DNA of 12,954 nt from SKVL01 sp051747785 (GTDB lineage: Bacteria > Patescibacteriota > Minisyncoccia > Phycocordibacterales > CSBR16-193): contig JBNJGN010000021.1 in the NCBI GenBank assembly GCA_051747785.1, positions 1-12,954 on the forward strand. Direction: 5' to 3'. The notes below the pieces were generated by a model, which had not been told where the DNA came from, searched no databases, and worked only from the letters and a program-made list of their open reading frames with translations. Of the stretch, positions 5,597-12,954 are shown piece by piece (position 1 is the stretch's first letter; the number at the start of each line of letters is the position of its first letter). Made by a program: the position numbers and the translations under genes.

Positions 5597-7438
5597 TCAC
5601 TCTTCTGATACTTGAGACAGAAGTTTAGTGTACTCTCTCCGGTAAGGGGTGCTTCTATTTTTAAATGCCATTAAAAACAACACGTTAGTGTGTTCCGACT
5701 GCATAATATTTTTATTTTTTAAAAAAGCCGTACTGTTGTGTTTATCTACTAAAAAATTTCCAACATCGGATAAAGAATTTTTGCATTCGGAGTAGATGAT
5801 CTCAAACAGATCTGTTTCATAATCTAATAGTTTTGCACAAACCAAAAACTCTACTTTGTTATCAATTTTTATATCAAAATAGTTTCTTTGAATGATCTTT
5901 TCACAGATCTGCATTGCCTTTATATAATCACCTTTGTTTTCATTGATTTTTTGAGAATAAAAAGCCGAAGCTCCAATTATTAGATGTGTATAGTAATAGA
6001 GCTCAGTATGAAATTTATTCTGTAATTCCCTATTACCATTAAACTCCTTCACTCCGACATCGATTAAATAACTCGGATCAAATTGAAAAGAATTATCAAG
6101 ACCTGTATGTTTCAAGAAATAATTAATATTGTATATATAATTAACAGCCGGAGTTGATAGTTTGCAAAGATGTTCCGGATTTGAATATAAGGTATTATAA
6201 TATTCGGTTAAATTCTCTATATCAACTGATCTTAATATCTGTGAAGAAATATTTTTGTTGTAAATACTAAAGGCAAATAAGAACTTGAAGAGTAAGCGAT
6301 TATACTTTCTTAGGTTAGGATAGTTTTTAATTACTTCGGCTCTTAATATCTTCTCTTTTCTGTGTTCAACTGAACTGCTATGATCGGCTTTTAATATTTT
6401 ACTGATAATTTCTTCTGTTTCATTTTCCTTTATACCTATATATTCTCTCTCCAGATCCAATAAGTAATCTTTATATTTATGATCTTTAAAAAATAGATAC
6501 ATCCTGGAGGCAAAATGAAATTTTTTACTATAAAGATGATCGAAGTTGTTATCATAATAACTTTGCACCAACTCTACAGTGTCGATCTCTTCTCTGTTAT
6601 ATAGGTCAATGCAGTGCTTGATAATTTTATCTCCTACATCTATACCGGTGGCGCCGGAAAAACCTTTCCACCACACCAGATCGTTTACTTCCAAAAACTT
6701 ATACTCACCGTCTCTTCTGTCATAAATAATGTCAACACCACAAAAATTTAAATTAAATATGCTAGAAATTCGCAAAGAAATATCTGTCAATTTTTCAATT
6801 AACTCAGGATCATTCACAACAAACGCCTCTCCTCCTTGAGAAATATTGTTTCTGAAATCTCCTTTTTTGGCCACTCTTTTTATTATTCCTAAAACCGTAC
6901 CCCCCAAGCATATCACTCTATAGTCTCCGTCGTTGGGAATAAAATTTTGATAAATTTTAGTTTCATCACAATTAACTATTTGGTCAACATCTTTTGCCAA
7001 CTCAACCCCCTTACCATGTGCCCCCTTATCGGGTTTCTCAATTACAGGAAACATTAGATCTTCACTTTCCTTTAATTCTTCCAACGAACTAAATTTAAAA
7101 GTGTTTATATACCCAAACGGAGAATTGCCGTTACTTTCACAATAAACTTGTACTTTGTTCTGTTGATGACACTTACTACTTATCAGGTTGTTGCTCTGTC
7201 CTAAATTAAAAATTATTTTATCGTCTTTTCTTAGATGTTCGTATAGAGTATGTCTATCATTCTTATTATTTAAACTTGAGCTTCTCCATAAGATAACGTC
7301 ACCCCAGTCATTGACCTTTAAAGCATCATCTAAACTTTTAAAATCAACGGTATTTAAATCAACTCTATTTTTCTTTGCCGCTTCAGCCAAATTGTCATTA
7401 CAAAAATTAGATTTTTTTGCTATCAATGTGATTTTCAT
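5597..7438 (-). CDS. RimK-like ATP-grasp protein with large unknown C-terminal domain
   Basis: The 613-residue protein has two halves. Residues 1-280 form an ATP-grasp module: an alpha/beta pre-domain, the ATP-binding FPVIEKPDKGAHGKGVEL (Lys135), the RVICLGGTVLGIIKR strand pair, a flexible RNNISQGG segment, and likely Mg2+ ligands Asp236 (CGVDII), Glu250 and Asn252 (FLEVND). Such enzymes join an acyl phosphate to an amine, as in RimK or peptide-tailoring ligases. Residues 290-613 look mainly helical, rich in Asn, Tyr, Ile and Lys, with histidines in YYYTHLIIGASAFYS (485), LVDKHNS (567) and SEHTNVLFLM (583) that suggest an active or metal site. I do not recognise this half, and the substrate is unknown. 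The gene is more AT-rich than its neighbours and lies 95 nt beyond the tRNA 3' end, which hints at acquisition. Confidence 0.75.
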   Translation of the reverse strand: MKITLIAKKSNFCNDNLAEAAKKNRVDLNTVDFKSLDDALKVNDWGDVILWRSSSLNNKNDRHTLYEHLRKDDKIIFNLGQSNNLISSKCHQQNKVQVYCESNGNSPFGYINTFKFSSLEELKESEDLMFPVIEKPDKGAHGKGVELAKDVDQIVNCDETKIYQNFIPNDGDYRVICLGGTVLGIIKRVAKKGDFRNNISQGGEAFVVNDPELIEKLTDISLRISSIFNLNFCGVDIIYDRRDGEYKFLEVNDLVWWKGFSGATGIDVGDKIIKHCIDLYNREEIDTVELVQSYYDNNFDHLYSKKFHFASRMYLFFKDHKYKDYLLDLEREYIGIKENETEEIISKILKADHSSSVEHRKEKILRAEVIKNYPNLRKYNRLLFKFLFAFSIYNKNISSQILRSVDIENLTEYYNTLYSNPEHLCKLSTPAVNYIYNINYFLKHTGLDNSFQFDPSYLIDVGVKEFNGNRELQNKFHTELYYYTHLIIGASAFYSQKINENKGDYIKAMQICEKIIQRNYFDIKIDNKVEFLVCAKLLDYETDLFEIIYSECKNSLSDVGNFLVDKHNSTAFLKNKNIMQSEHTNVLFLMAFKNRSTPYRREYTKLLSQVSEE

Positions 7439-7533
7439 AATAACTTTTCAACGCTTCTCAACCCGCTGGCTACATCAACACACGAAAACCTGAAAGTTTA
7501 TCCTGTGTCTCTTTTTTAAAAAGATTAATACTG

Positions 7534-7606
7534 TGCGCGTGCCAGGACTCGAACCTGGGACCAGTACTGTATAAGAGTACCGCTCTACCAACTGAGCTAC
7601 ACGCGC
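7534..7606 (-). tRNA. tRNA-Ile, anticodon UAU
   Basis: A full 73-nt cloverleaf is visible on the minus strand: acceptor GCGCGTG/CACGCGC, D stem GCTC/GAGC, anticodon stem GTACT/AGTAC around CTTATAC, a 5-nt variable loop, and T stem CCAGG/CCTGG around TTCGAGT. Positions 34-36 are TAT, so it reads AUA. A37 and discriminator A73 fit isoleucine. CCA is not encoded. Most bacteria read AUA with a CAU tRNA whose C34 is changed to lysidine by TilS; this tRNA needs no such step. The preceding reading frame ends inside its 5' part, using tRNA positions 8-10 as TAG. Confidence 0.93.
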
Positions 7607-8270
7607 TCTTTTTTGCTATTGCTGTTTTGAATGAACTTAAGACTCATCATAATATATCTCTCCAAGTCGCTGTTGTAAACCCGAACATTACATGTTCCGT
7701 GTCCAAAGCCATTCTTATACGTTATACCTGATACTTTTGAATCTTTTATGTAAGAATCAGAAAAGTGTTTTAAAGGAACACCGATCTCTTTAGACCAAAA
7801 TCTTTTCTCAAGATCTTCATCCATATCCTTGTATAAATGAAGTTTAACATTTAATCTTTCTTTTTTCACTCCAAGAACTTCAAGCCATTTTATAAAGAAT
7901 CTTAAAACGGCCGGGTCCGTATTTGAAACTGAAACCAAAGTTTTTGCCGTTTTTGAACCCTCGCCCCAGTAAAGAAACATTCCGGCTATGAATATCTCTC
8001 TTTTACTTAACTTGCCAATATCTTTTTTGGCAACCTTATAGACCTCTTCCATTTTCTCTCCCTCTTTCTTCTCATCGTATTCCGAAAGTTCTCTATCCTT
8101 CTCGGATTCCTGTCCCTTAGCTCCTTTATTCTCTTTTCCGAAAGAGGATGATCAGATAGCTATTCAATCAAAGAGCTCTTGCTTACTCCCAACTTTTCTT
8201 TTATCTGAGAATAGCTATATCCTTTTTTACGAAGCTTGGTCGCTTCTTCTTTATCTTTCCGTCTGGCCAT
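7597..8270 (-). pseudogene. Broken HTH / LAGLIDADG-like gene
   Basis: An ATG at 8270 opens a frame with a helix-turn-helix (about KLRKKGYSYSQIKEKLGVSK), but codon 37 is TAG (8160-8162). The same frame continues with sensible protein (LSDHPLSEKRIKELRDRNPR) until about 8055, where one base seems lost in an A-run just before ATG 8052. The rest, 151 codons from 8052 to 7597, holds IAGMFLYWGEGSK, SNTDPAVLRFFIKWLEVLGV and FGHGTCNVRVYNSDLERYIM, which resembles LAGLIDADG-type folds. From memory, intact proteins of this type pair both parts. So this is one gene broken by a nonsense codon and a frameshift; the 151-codon part might still be translated, since a purine-rich GAGGGAG lies before ATG 8052. 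Its 3' end overlaps the tRNA by 10 nt. Confidence 0.75.
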
Positions 8271-8374
8271 AAAGGAACCTTTGAAAATACCCAAGTTAAC
8301 AGTAATGCAAAAGTCCGAATATCTCAAGCTCAGAAGAGACCGAAAACCGTAAAATATCTTATCAAAACCTGAAT

Positions 8375-8412
8375 TAAAAAGCCTGCTTTAAATTGATCAA
8401 ACAGGCTTTTTA
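8375..8412 (-). terminator. Rho-independent terminator of ftsH
   Basis: TAAAAAGCCTG (8375-8385) pairs with CAGGCTTTTTA (8402-8412) over 11 bp around a 16-nt loop. Read on the minus strand it gives a GC stem followed by TTTTT, 54 nt after the ftsH stop codon. It is symmetric and could act in both directions. Confidence 0.85.
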
Positions 8413-8465
8413 GTTAAAAACGAGGTTTAAAAGAGATCCACTATAAATACTTAACGGAATTACAA

Positions 8466-11400
8466 CTAATCTTTCTGACCATTCGTACCGCTCTCTTCAT
8501 GCTTACTTTTCTTTTCCTTCTCTTCCTTTGGATAAAGATCCTTCTTTTCCGGTTCAATGCCGTGTTCACGAAGTATCTCTTCGTAAGCTACTCGCTCCAG
8601 TGTTTCTACCTCTATCAATTTACCAGCTATAGCATCAAGTGCATCTCTATGCTTAGTTATTATTTCCCGGACCCTCTCTTCCTGTTTAGATATTATCTTG
8701 GAAACTTCTTTATCTATCTTGGAGAGAGTCTCCTCGGAATGTTCGGAACGGAACTGACCTCTTTCTTGAGCCAATAGACTATCGGACCCCTCCATGGATA
8801 TAGGTCCTATCTCTTCTGACATTCCATAACGAGTTACCATATTCCTGGCAAGAGCGGTAGCAACCTGAAGGTCATTTGATGCTCCGGTAGTAAGATCATC
8901 AAAAATGGCCATCTCGGTCACGTAACCTCCAAAAGAAACGGCAATATCATCCAAGAACTCTTTCTTTGAGTGAAGCCTTCTGTCTTCGGTCGGGAGTTTC
9001 AAAGTATACCCAGCAGCTCTACCTCTGGATATTATAGATATCTTATGAACCGGATCGGCATAGGCTAAGACTGATGCCGTAAGAGCATGCCCTGCTTCAT
9101 GATACGCGGTTATTCTCTTTTCATGATCAGAGAGGACATGGCTTCTTCTCTCGGGACCGAGCATTACCTTTTCAATGGATCTAACCATATCAAACTGGGT
9201 AATGGTCTTTCTGTTCTCTCTTGCCGCCAAGATTGCCGCCTCATTAACAAGGGAGTATAGATCGGCCCCAGAAAAACCAGGTGTTCTCTCAGAAATAACT
9301 CTGAAATCAACATCATCAGCCAATGGCTTCTTCCTAGCTTGAACCTTAAGTATTGCCTCTCTATCTTTTCTGTCAGGGAGATCGATCGTAACGCGACGAT
9401 CAAATCTTCCGGGGCGCAAAAGCGCAGGGTCTAGAACATCCGGCCTGTTGGTAGCCGCCATTATTATTATCTTCTCATTAGGCTCAAAACCATCCATCTC
9501 AACAAGTATCTGGTTTAGCGTCTGCTCTCTCTCGTCATTTCCTCCTCCGACACCAGTACCTCTAACACGCCCGATAGCGTCTATCTCATCTATAAAGATA
9601 ATAGCCGGCGCCGCTTGCTTGGCCATTTTGAAAAGGTCTCTTGTTCTGGAAGCACCTACTCCCACGAACATCTCAACAAACTCCGATCCCGAAATAGAGA
9701 AAAAGGAAACCCTGGCCTCACCGGCTACCGCCCTTCCAAGTAAAGTATTGTGAGAAACAAAACCGTTGGAAATAAAAGAATGTACTCCGGGAACAGTAAA
9801 GTCGTAAACCCTATTCCGGCTTTCTTGAATACCTTTAACCGGAGAGAAAAAGATATTGGCCTCCGAGAGTTTTTTCAGGTACTCAAAGTCAGGATGATAA
9901 CATTCGCTCTCTTCAAATGCTTTGACGAACATTTTAAGCGACCTGCGAGATATTCTTTTCCTGGAGCGAACTTTATGTATAAGTTTACAGATACCCTCTT
10001 TACTTTTACCTTCCTCACTCATAACTCTCCAACAGGCTTCAACTTTTTCGCTGATATAAGGGAAAAGATCAACATTGGTATTTTCAACATTACGGTCCTT
10101 CAGATAATCTTCAACTTTACCTCGTTTACGTTTGAGACCGAAACCTATGCTCTGTTGAAAGACCTCAAGAGACTCTCCGGTTATTGAAATTTCATAGACA
10201 GGCCTGGGGCGGACCTGATCAGCCGACATCTTGATCCTTCTTTTCGGAATAATACCGAAATTAAGGAGAAGTGCCGATACCTGATCAATCAGTTTCAAAC
10301 TAACAGTTGAATAAGTAACAGCGTAACGCTCAAAAGATCCGTCGCTATCAAAAAGACCGCGCAAGAAATTGGCAACAACCTCTCTGGGAGCTTGCAATAC
10401 AGAAGGCGGGATCACTTTGTCATAAGAGAGAAGATATGACATTCCCATCTCATAAAGATGTTTTTTAAGCTTCCACGAACTGACAATGTGGGTTATTCCG
10501 TCAGTACCTCTTTTAACCTTTAGAGTTTCATCGTAGGTTTCAACAAAAGAAGTAAAGACTTTTTCCAGCTCTTTATCCGTTGTCGTAAAACCAATTCTAC
10601 CCGAGTGGCTCATATTGCCATCACCTGTCAAAAGACCCATCATATAGGATGTTCTCTCATCGATCTTTTTACTATCTCCGAAAGTTTCGTTTTTAAAAGA
10701 CACAGCCGTGTAATCCCCTTCTTGCAGTTTAGATATCTCTTTGAAAACAAGCTCGCCGTTCTCATTCATTACCAAAACGGGATGCTCCGGTGTTCCTTCA
10801 AGCTCCAAACCATTTTTCAAATGTACGCGGAATGTATCCTGAATACCCAGGTCATACCAATGAGAAGCCGGAGCCTTTACATTGGATGTCTTTTCAACAT
10901 CAACTGCAGGTAAAACCGCTCCATGAACCTTGTTTTTCTCATCAACAGCGTAATATGTAGGAATATCCTTTATTTCCATTGCACCCTTATTTGTAAGAAC
11001 AAGCGTATCACCCACAACACACTTTCCTGTACCGGGGGCCCCCATTAGAAGAATTCCTTTTGGTATCTGAGCGCCTATGTTAATGAACTTTTTGGGGTTC
11101 TTTAAAAAGTCAACTATTTCCATTAACTCATCTTTGGCTTCTTTTGCTCCGGCTACATCTTTAAAGGTTACTCTCTGACCCTTGTCATCCGGTGATATCA
11201 CTCGTGCTTTTGACTGACCGAAAGAGAACGCCTGCATACCGGCTCCTTTGGCCTGGCGAAGCAAGAACCAAAGTATCAAAAGAAGAAGGAACAGAGGCAG
11301 AATAAAAGGCCCTAAGGTCATAAGCCAGAAAGAAAATCCATCTTGTCTCTTGGCCTCTATTTCTACCGCCCTGAGCTCTTCGGAAGTAACGCCGTAATCA

Positions 11401-11807
11401 ACCAGCGTATCTATCAAGGACACCCTGTCTTCTATTCTGGTCTCTTTCTCCTCCCCCTCTTCGTAATATACCTCTACATCATGTCCACGTACTATTACAC
11501 TCTCCACTTCGCCTTCACTGATATCTGTAGCAAGACGAGAGAGTGATATCTCCTCTATTTCTTCTTTATGCTCAAAAAGCAAAGAGTAAATTAATAGTAA
11601 ACTCAAAAAGATAAGCAAGGCCGTGGCCATGTTATTCCAGAAAGAAAGCTTCTTGGGCTGTAGCTTTTCCATGTAAGAAAGAGGCTTGTTACCTCGCGAA
11701 TCCGTCTTTCTGTTTTGTTTTTCTTTTTCCTGATCCTGTTTGTTTTTATCCCCGTCTTTTCGGTTCTCTTTTTTGTCTTTATTTTTGTTTTGTTTTTTAT
11801 TTTCCAT
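8466..11807 (-). CDS. ftsH: ATP-dependent zinc metalloprotease FtsH, interrupted by an intein
   Basis: The frame encodes 1113 residues; removing the intein (263-687) leaves 688, a normal FtsH size. FtsH is a membrane-anchored hexameric AAA+ protease that extracts and degrades membrane and misfolded proteins. In order: a highly charged Lys/Asp/Glu N-terminus (1-45), membrane segment about 58-78, an extracytoplasmic domain, membrane segment about 159-183, AAA domain with Walker A GAPGTGK (256-262) split from Thr688, pore motif MFVGVG (713-718), Walker B IIFIDE (736-741), arginine-finger region RPGRFDRR (798-805), zinc site HEAGH (903-907) and the third ligand Asp979 in GASNDLQ. The C-terminus is again highly charged. 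Function requires splicing, because the intein cuts the P-loop. It is divergent from smpB-ssrA; no Shine-Dalgarno sequence precedes the ATG. Confidence 0.97.
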   Translation of the reverse strand: MENKKQNKNKDKKENRKDGDKNKQDQEKEKQNRKTDSRGNKPLSYMEKLQPKKLSFWNNMATALLIFLSLLLIYSLLFEHKEEIEEISLSRLATDISEGEVESVIVRGHDVEVYYEEGEEKETRIEDRVSLIDTLVDYGVTSEELRAVEIEAKRQDGFSFWLMTLGPFILPLFLLLLILWFLLRQAKGAGMQAFSFGQSKARVISPDDKGQRVTFKDVAGAKEAKDELMEIVDFLKNPKKFINIGAQIPKGILLMGAPGTGKCVVGDTLVLTNKGAMEIKDIPTYYAVDEKNKVHGAVLPAVDVEKTSNVKAPASHWYDLGIQDTFRVHLKNGLELEGTPEHPVLVMNENGELVFKEISKLQEGDYTAVSFKNETFGDSKKIDERTSYMMGLLTGDGNMSHSGRIGFTTTDKELEKVFTSFVETYDETLKVKRGTDGITHIVSSWKLKKHLYEMGMSYLLSYDKVIPPSVLQAPREVVANFLRGLFDSDGSFERYAVTYSTVSLKLIDQVSALLLNFGIIPKRRIKMSADQVRPRPVYEISITGESLEVFQQSIGFGLKRKRGKVEDYLKDRNVENTNVDLFPYISEKVEACWRVMSEEGKSKEGICKLIHKVRSRKRISRRSLKMFVKAFEESECYHPDFEYLKKLSEANIFFSPVKGIQESRNRVYDFTVPGVHSFISNGFVSHNTLLGRAVAGEARVSFFSISGSEFVEMFVGVGASRTRDLFKMAKQAAPAIIFIDEIDAIGRVRGTGVGGGNDEREQTLNQILVEMDGFEPNEKIIIMAATNRPDVLDPALLRPGRFDRRVTIDLPDRKDREAILKVQARKKPLADDVDFRVISERTPGFSGADLYSLVNEAAILAARENRKTITQFDMVRSIEKVMLGPERRSHVLSDHEKRITAYHEAGHALTASVLAYADPVHKISIISRGRAAGYTLKLPTEDRRLHSKKEFLDDIAVSFGGYVTEMAIFDDLTTGASNDLQVATALARNMVTRYGMSEEIGPISMEGSDSLLAQERGQFRSEHSEETLSKIDKEVSKIISKQEERVREIITKHRDALDAIAGKLIEVETLERVAYEEILREHGIEPEKKDLYPKEEKEKKSKHEESGTNGQKD
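9747..11021 (-). mobile_element. LAGLIDADG intein in the FtsH P-loop
   Basis: Codons 263-687 of ftsH form a 425-residue class 1 intein between GTGK and TLL. Splicing blocks are intact: Cys263 starts block A (CVVGDTLVLTNKG), block B is GTPEHPVLV with its His at 342, block F has VYDFTVPGVHSF, and block G ends GFVSHN with His686-Asn687; Thr688 is the nucleophile on the far side. The middle carries a homing endonuclease with two LAGLIDADG helices, GLLTGDG (391-397) and GLFDSDG (484-490), each with its acidic residue. Both splicing and DNA cleavage thus look functional. Residues about 560-650 are an additional basic, helical stretch before block F. Walker A motifs are common intein sites because they are conserved. 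Confidence 0.96.
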
Positions 11808-11818
11808 ATAGCTTAAAA

Positions 11819-11824
11819 AGTGTA
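11819..11824 (-). promoter_or_regulatory. Possible -10 element of ftsH
   Basis: TACACT, preceded by TGA, ends 11 nt before the ftsH ATG on the minus strand and could give an mRNA with a leader of only a few bases. Other AT-rich hexamers nearby are possible, so the exact box is uncertain. Confidence 0.25.
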
Positions 11825-11924
11825 TCAGAAATCATAATAACTCAAAAAGTGAAAAGAATAAAGAAAAAAATATTCTCTTTTTATGCGCCTTATAATGGTT
11901 TCTCTGTTTCATAACTATCTTATC

Positions 11925-11941
11925 TGCTATTATTGCCATTA
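11925..11941 (+). promoter_or_regulatory. Extended -10 promoter of smpB, predicted leaderless
   Basis: TGC plus TATTAT (11925-11933) is an extended -10 element ending 7 nt before the ATG at 11941, so transcription should begin at about the start codon. A second, perfect TATAAT at 11891-11896 could give a longer leader. No Shine-Dalgarno sequence is seen. Confidence 0.45.
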
Positions 11942-12396
11942 TGAAACTGCTTAACTACAAAAAGGCGCATCTAAACTACGAAATAATGGAAACATTTGAG
12001 GCCGGCATAAAACTTTCCGGTTTTGAAGTGAAATCTTTGAGAGCAAAACACGGGTCCTTAGACGGTTCTTACATTACCCTACCTGAAGGAGAGGCATTTT
12101 TAGTAAACGCTTATATCCCCCCTTTCCAGCCGGCCAATACACCTGATGATTATGACCCTTACAGACCCAGAAAACTACTTCTCTCTAAAGATGAACTGGC
12201 CTTACTCTTCACTAAGGAAAGAGAAAAGTCGTTGACAGTAATACCTTTATCGTTGTATTCTAAGGGTAGATTCATAAAGGCTGAGATTGCCATAGCGCGC
12301 GGAAAAAAGAAAAAGGATAAGCGCGAAGATATAAAGAAAAAAGATACGGAAAGGGATATCCAACAAGAACTTAAAGCGCGCCAAAGAATGGAATGA
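11941..12396 (+). CDS. smpB: SsrA-binding protein SmpB
   Basis: SmpB binds the tRNA-like part of tmRNA, carries it to ribosomes stalled without a stop codon and mimics the missing anticodon arm and codon. The 151 residues show the OB-barrel signatures: KAHLNYEIMETFEAGIKLSG, FEVKSLRAKHGSLDGSYI, and NAYIPPFQPAN followed by DPYRPRKLLL. The C-terminal tail is strongly basic (GKKKKDKREDIKKK), as needed to reach the mRNA channel and decoding centre. Its stop codon (TGA) lies 14 nt before ssrA, so the protein and its RNA partner are probably transcribed together. Confidence 0.96.
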   Translation: MKLLNYKKAHLNYEIMETFEAGIKLSGFEVKSLRAKHGSLDGSYITLPEGEAFLVNAYIPPFQPANTPDDYDPYRPRKLLLSKDELALLFTKEREKSLTVIPLSLYSKGRFIKAEIAIARGKKKKDKREDIKKKDTERDIQQELKARQRME

Positions 12397-12410
12397 ACCT
12401 TAAAAATAAT

Positions 12411-12806
12411 GGGGATGACAGGCCTCGATGGAAGGCAGTTGTCTTTATGTGCGTGGCGGAGTACCCCGGAATCTTCTTACCCTTCCGGGAAAAAATAAGT
12501 GCAAACAAAACAGCACAAAAAGCAAAGAGCATTGTCTCTCCTTACTTTGAGGGCAACTTTGCTTTCGCCCACGCTTAAATAGCTAGGCGACGTCTTGCTA
12601 CGGGATGCTCAATACCGTAGTAAGGTGTCACAAACCTTGAGCTAGTCAGAGAGATCCCTCGCCTCTTTGGCGAAAATTAGAGGAACATATATGGAGATAG
12701 TTCTGTCTTTCTTCTAACCATATATGTGATCAAAGAAAGACTACGCCACGTAGATTCATAAAGGCTTCCCTTTCACACGCGGGTTCAATTCCCGCCATCT
12801 CCACCA
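12411..12806 (+). ncRNA. ssrA: Transfer-messenger RNA (tmRNA)
   Basis: The 396-nt RNA has the tRNA-like ends: GGGGATG (12411-12417) pairs with CATCTCC (12796-12802), the T arm is GCGGG/CCCGC around TTCAATT, and CCA is encoded (12804-12806). Helix P2 joins CTTTATG/CATAAAG (12443-12449/12757-12763) and CGTGGCG/CGCCACG. Pseudoknots are visible: the PK1 stem CCCGGAA/TTCCGGG (12465-12489); PK2 with CTACGG/CCGTAG and GCTCAA/TTGAGC (12598-12642); PK3 around 12660-12683; PK4 with a 10-bp stem (12685-12694/12718-12727) crossed by GTCTTTCTT/AAGAAAGAC (12705-12713/12733-12741). The tag frame starts at GCA 12501 and has 25 codons, beginning ANKTAQ and ending NFAFAHA, then TAA (12576-12578). The tag lacks the usual ALAA end. 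Confidence 0.97.
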
Positions 12807-12810
12807 CTTC

Positions 12811-12845
12811 GCAAAAATACCGGCTTTAATAGCCGGTATTTTTGC
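12811..12845 (+). terminator. Rho-independent terminator of smpB-ssrA
   Basis: A perfect 15-bp inverted repeat (12811-12825 with 12831-12845, GCAAAAATACCGGCT and its complement) surrounds the loop TTAAT and ends in a T-run, 4 nt after the mature tmRNA end. It can act in both directions. Confidence 0.93.
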
Positions 12846-12860
12846 TTCGCGGTGCCGTGC

Positions 12861-12954
12861 ACTGCGTAGCTTTAGCGAAGTAGTGCGTGTACTGCGTAGC
12901 TTTAGCGAAGTAGTGCGTGTACTGCGTAGCTTTAGCGAAGTAGTGCGTGTACTG
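12861..12954. repeat. 30-bp tandem repeat running off the window end
   Basis: A 30-bp unit starting ACTGCGTAGC and ending TAGTGCGTGT occurs three times without a mismatch (12861, 12891, 12921), and a fourth begins at 12951. Each unit contains an imperfect dyad, CTGCGTAGC against GCGAAGTAG around TTTA. There are no spacers of differing sequence, so it is not a CRISPR array. A degenerate partial unit precedes it (about 12851-12860). Confidence 0.9.

Noticed and set aside
5468..7606. Genomic island integrated at the tRNA with attachment repeats
   Set aside because: I found no copy of the tRNA 3' end at the far side (5468-5596) and no integrase in the window.
9300..9320. Second hammerhead core (CTGATGA on the minus strand)
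   Set aside because: It lies in the ftsH coding sequence with no adjoining stem I, stem II or GAAA.
12393..12578. 61-codon ORF after smpB
   Set aside because: It is an artefact of the tmRNA; only codons from 12501 are read, as the tag.
12861..12954. CRISPR array
   Set aside because: The 30-bp units are contiguous and identical, with no unique spacers.

Overview
The window looks like a piece of a small bacterial genome, most likely a Patescibacteria (CPR) member. The grounds are compact overlapping genes, almost no Shine-Dalgarno sequences, promoters that appear to give leaderless mRNAs, a tRNA-Ile with anticodon UAU, an intein in an essential ATPase, and an HTH/LAGLIDADG-like gene of a type I associate with CPR genomes. 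This placement is an inference. UGA is used as an ordinary stop (iscS, smpB), so the UGA=Gly code of some CPR lineages does not apply.

Layout. 1-856 holds no protein gene but is full of RNA structure: imperfect palindromes (4-147), a roughly 430-nt RNA candidate (about 160-590) closed by its own ends and containing two H-type pseudoknots and a complete type III hammerhead ribozyme (496-559), and a second hairpin RNA (about 631-760). 857-3172 is a minus-strand operon: Rrf2 regulator, iscS, iscU, then a nucleoside 2-deoxyribosyltransferase-like gene; it serves Fe-S cluster assembly with probable autoregulation. Divergent from it, recG (3278-5467) encodes the replication-fork helicase. 5597-8270 is an accessory stretch on the minus strand: a degraded HTH/LAGLIDADG-like gene that runs into tRNA-Ile(UAU), followed by an AT-rich gene for an ATP-grasp protein with a large unknown helical C-terminal half.

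8466-12806 is a protein quality-control cluster: ftsH (minus), interrupted in its P-loop by a 425-residue LAGLIDADG intein, and, divergent from it, smpB followed after 14 nt by ssrA (tmRNA). SmpB and tmRNA rescue stalled ribosomes and tag the product; FtsH is one of the proteases known to degrade tagged proteins. The window ends in a strong terminator and a 30-bp tandem repeat that continues past its edge.

The strongest candidate for something undescribed is the large RNA with an embedded hammerhead ribozyme at 160-590. I could not match it to RNase P RNA, SRP RNA, 6S RNA or any riboswitch class I can recall. Second is the ATP-grasp fusion protein.
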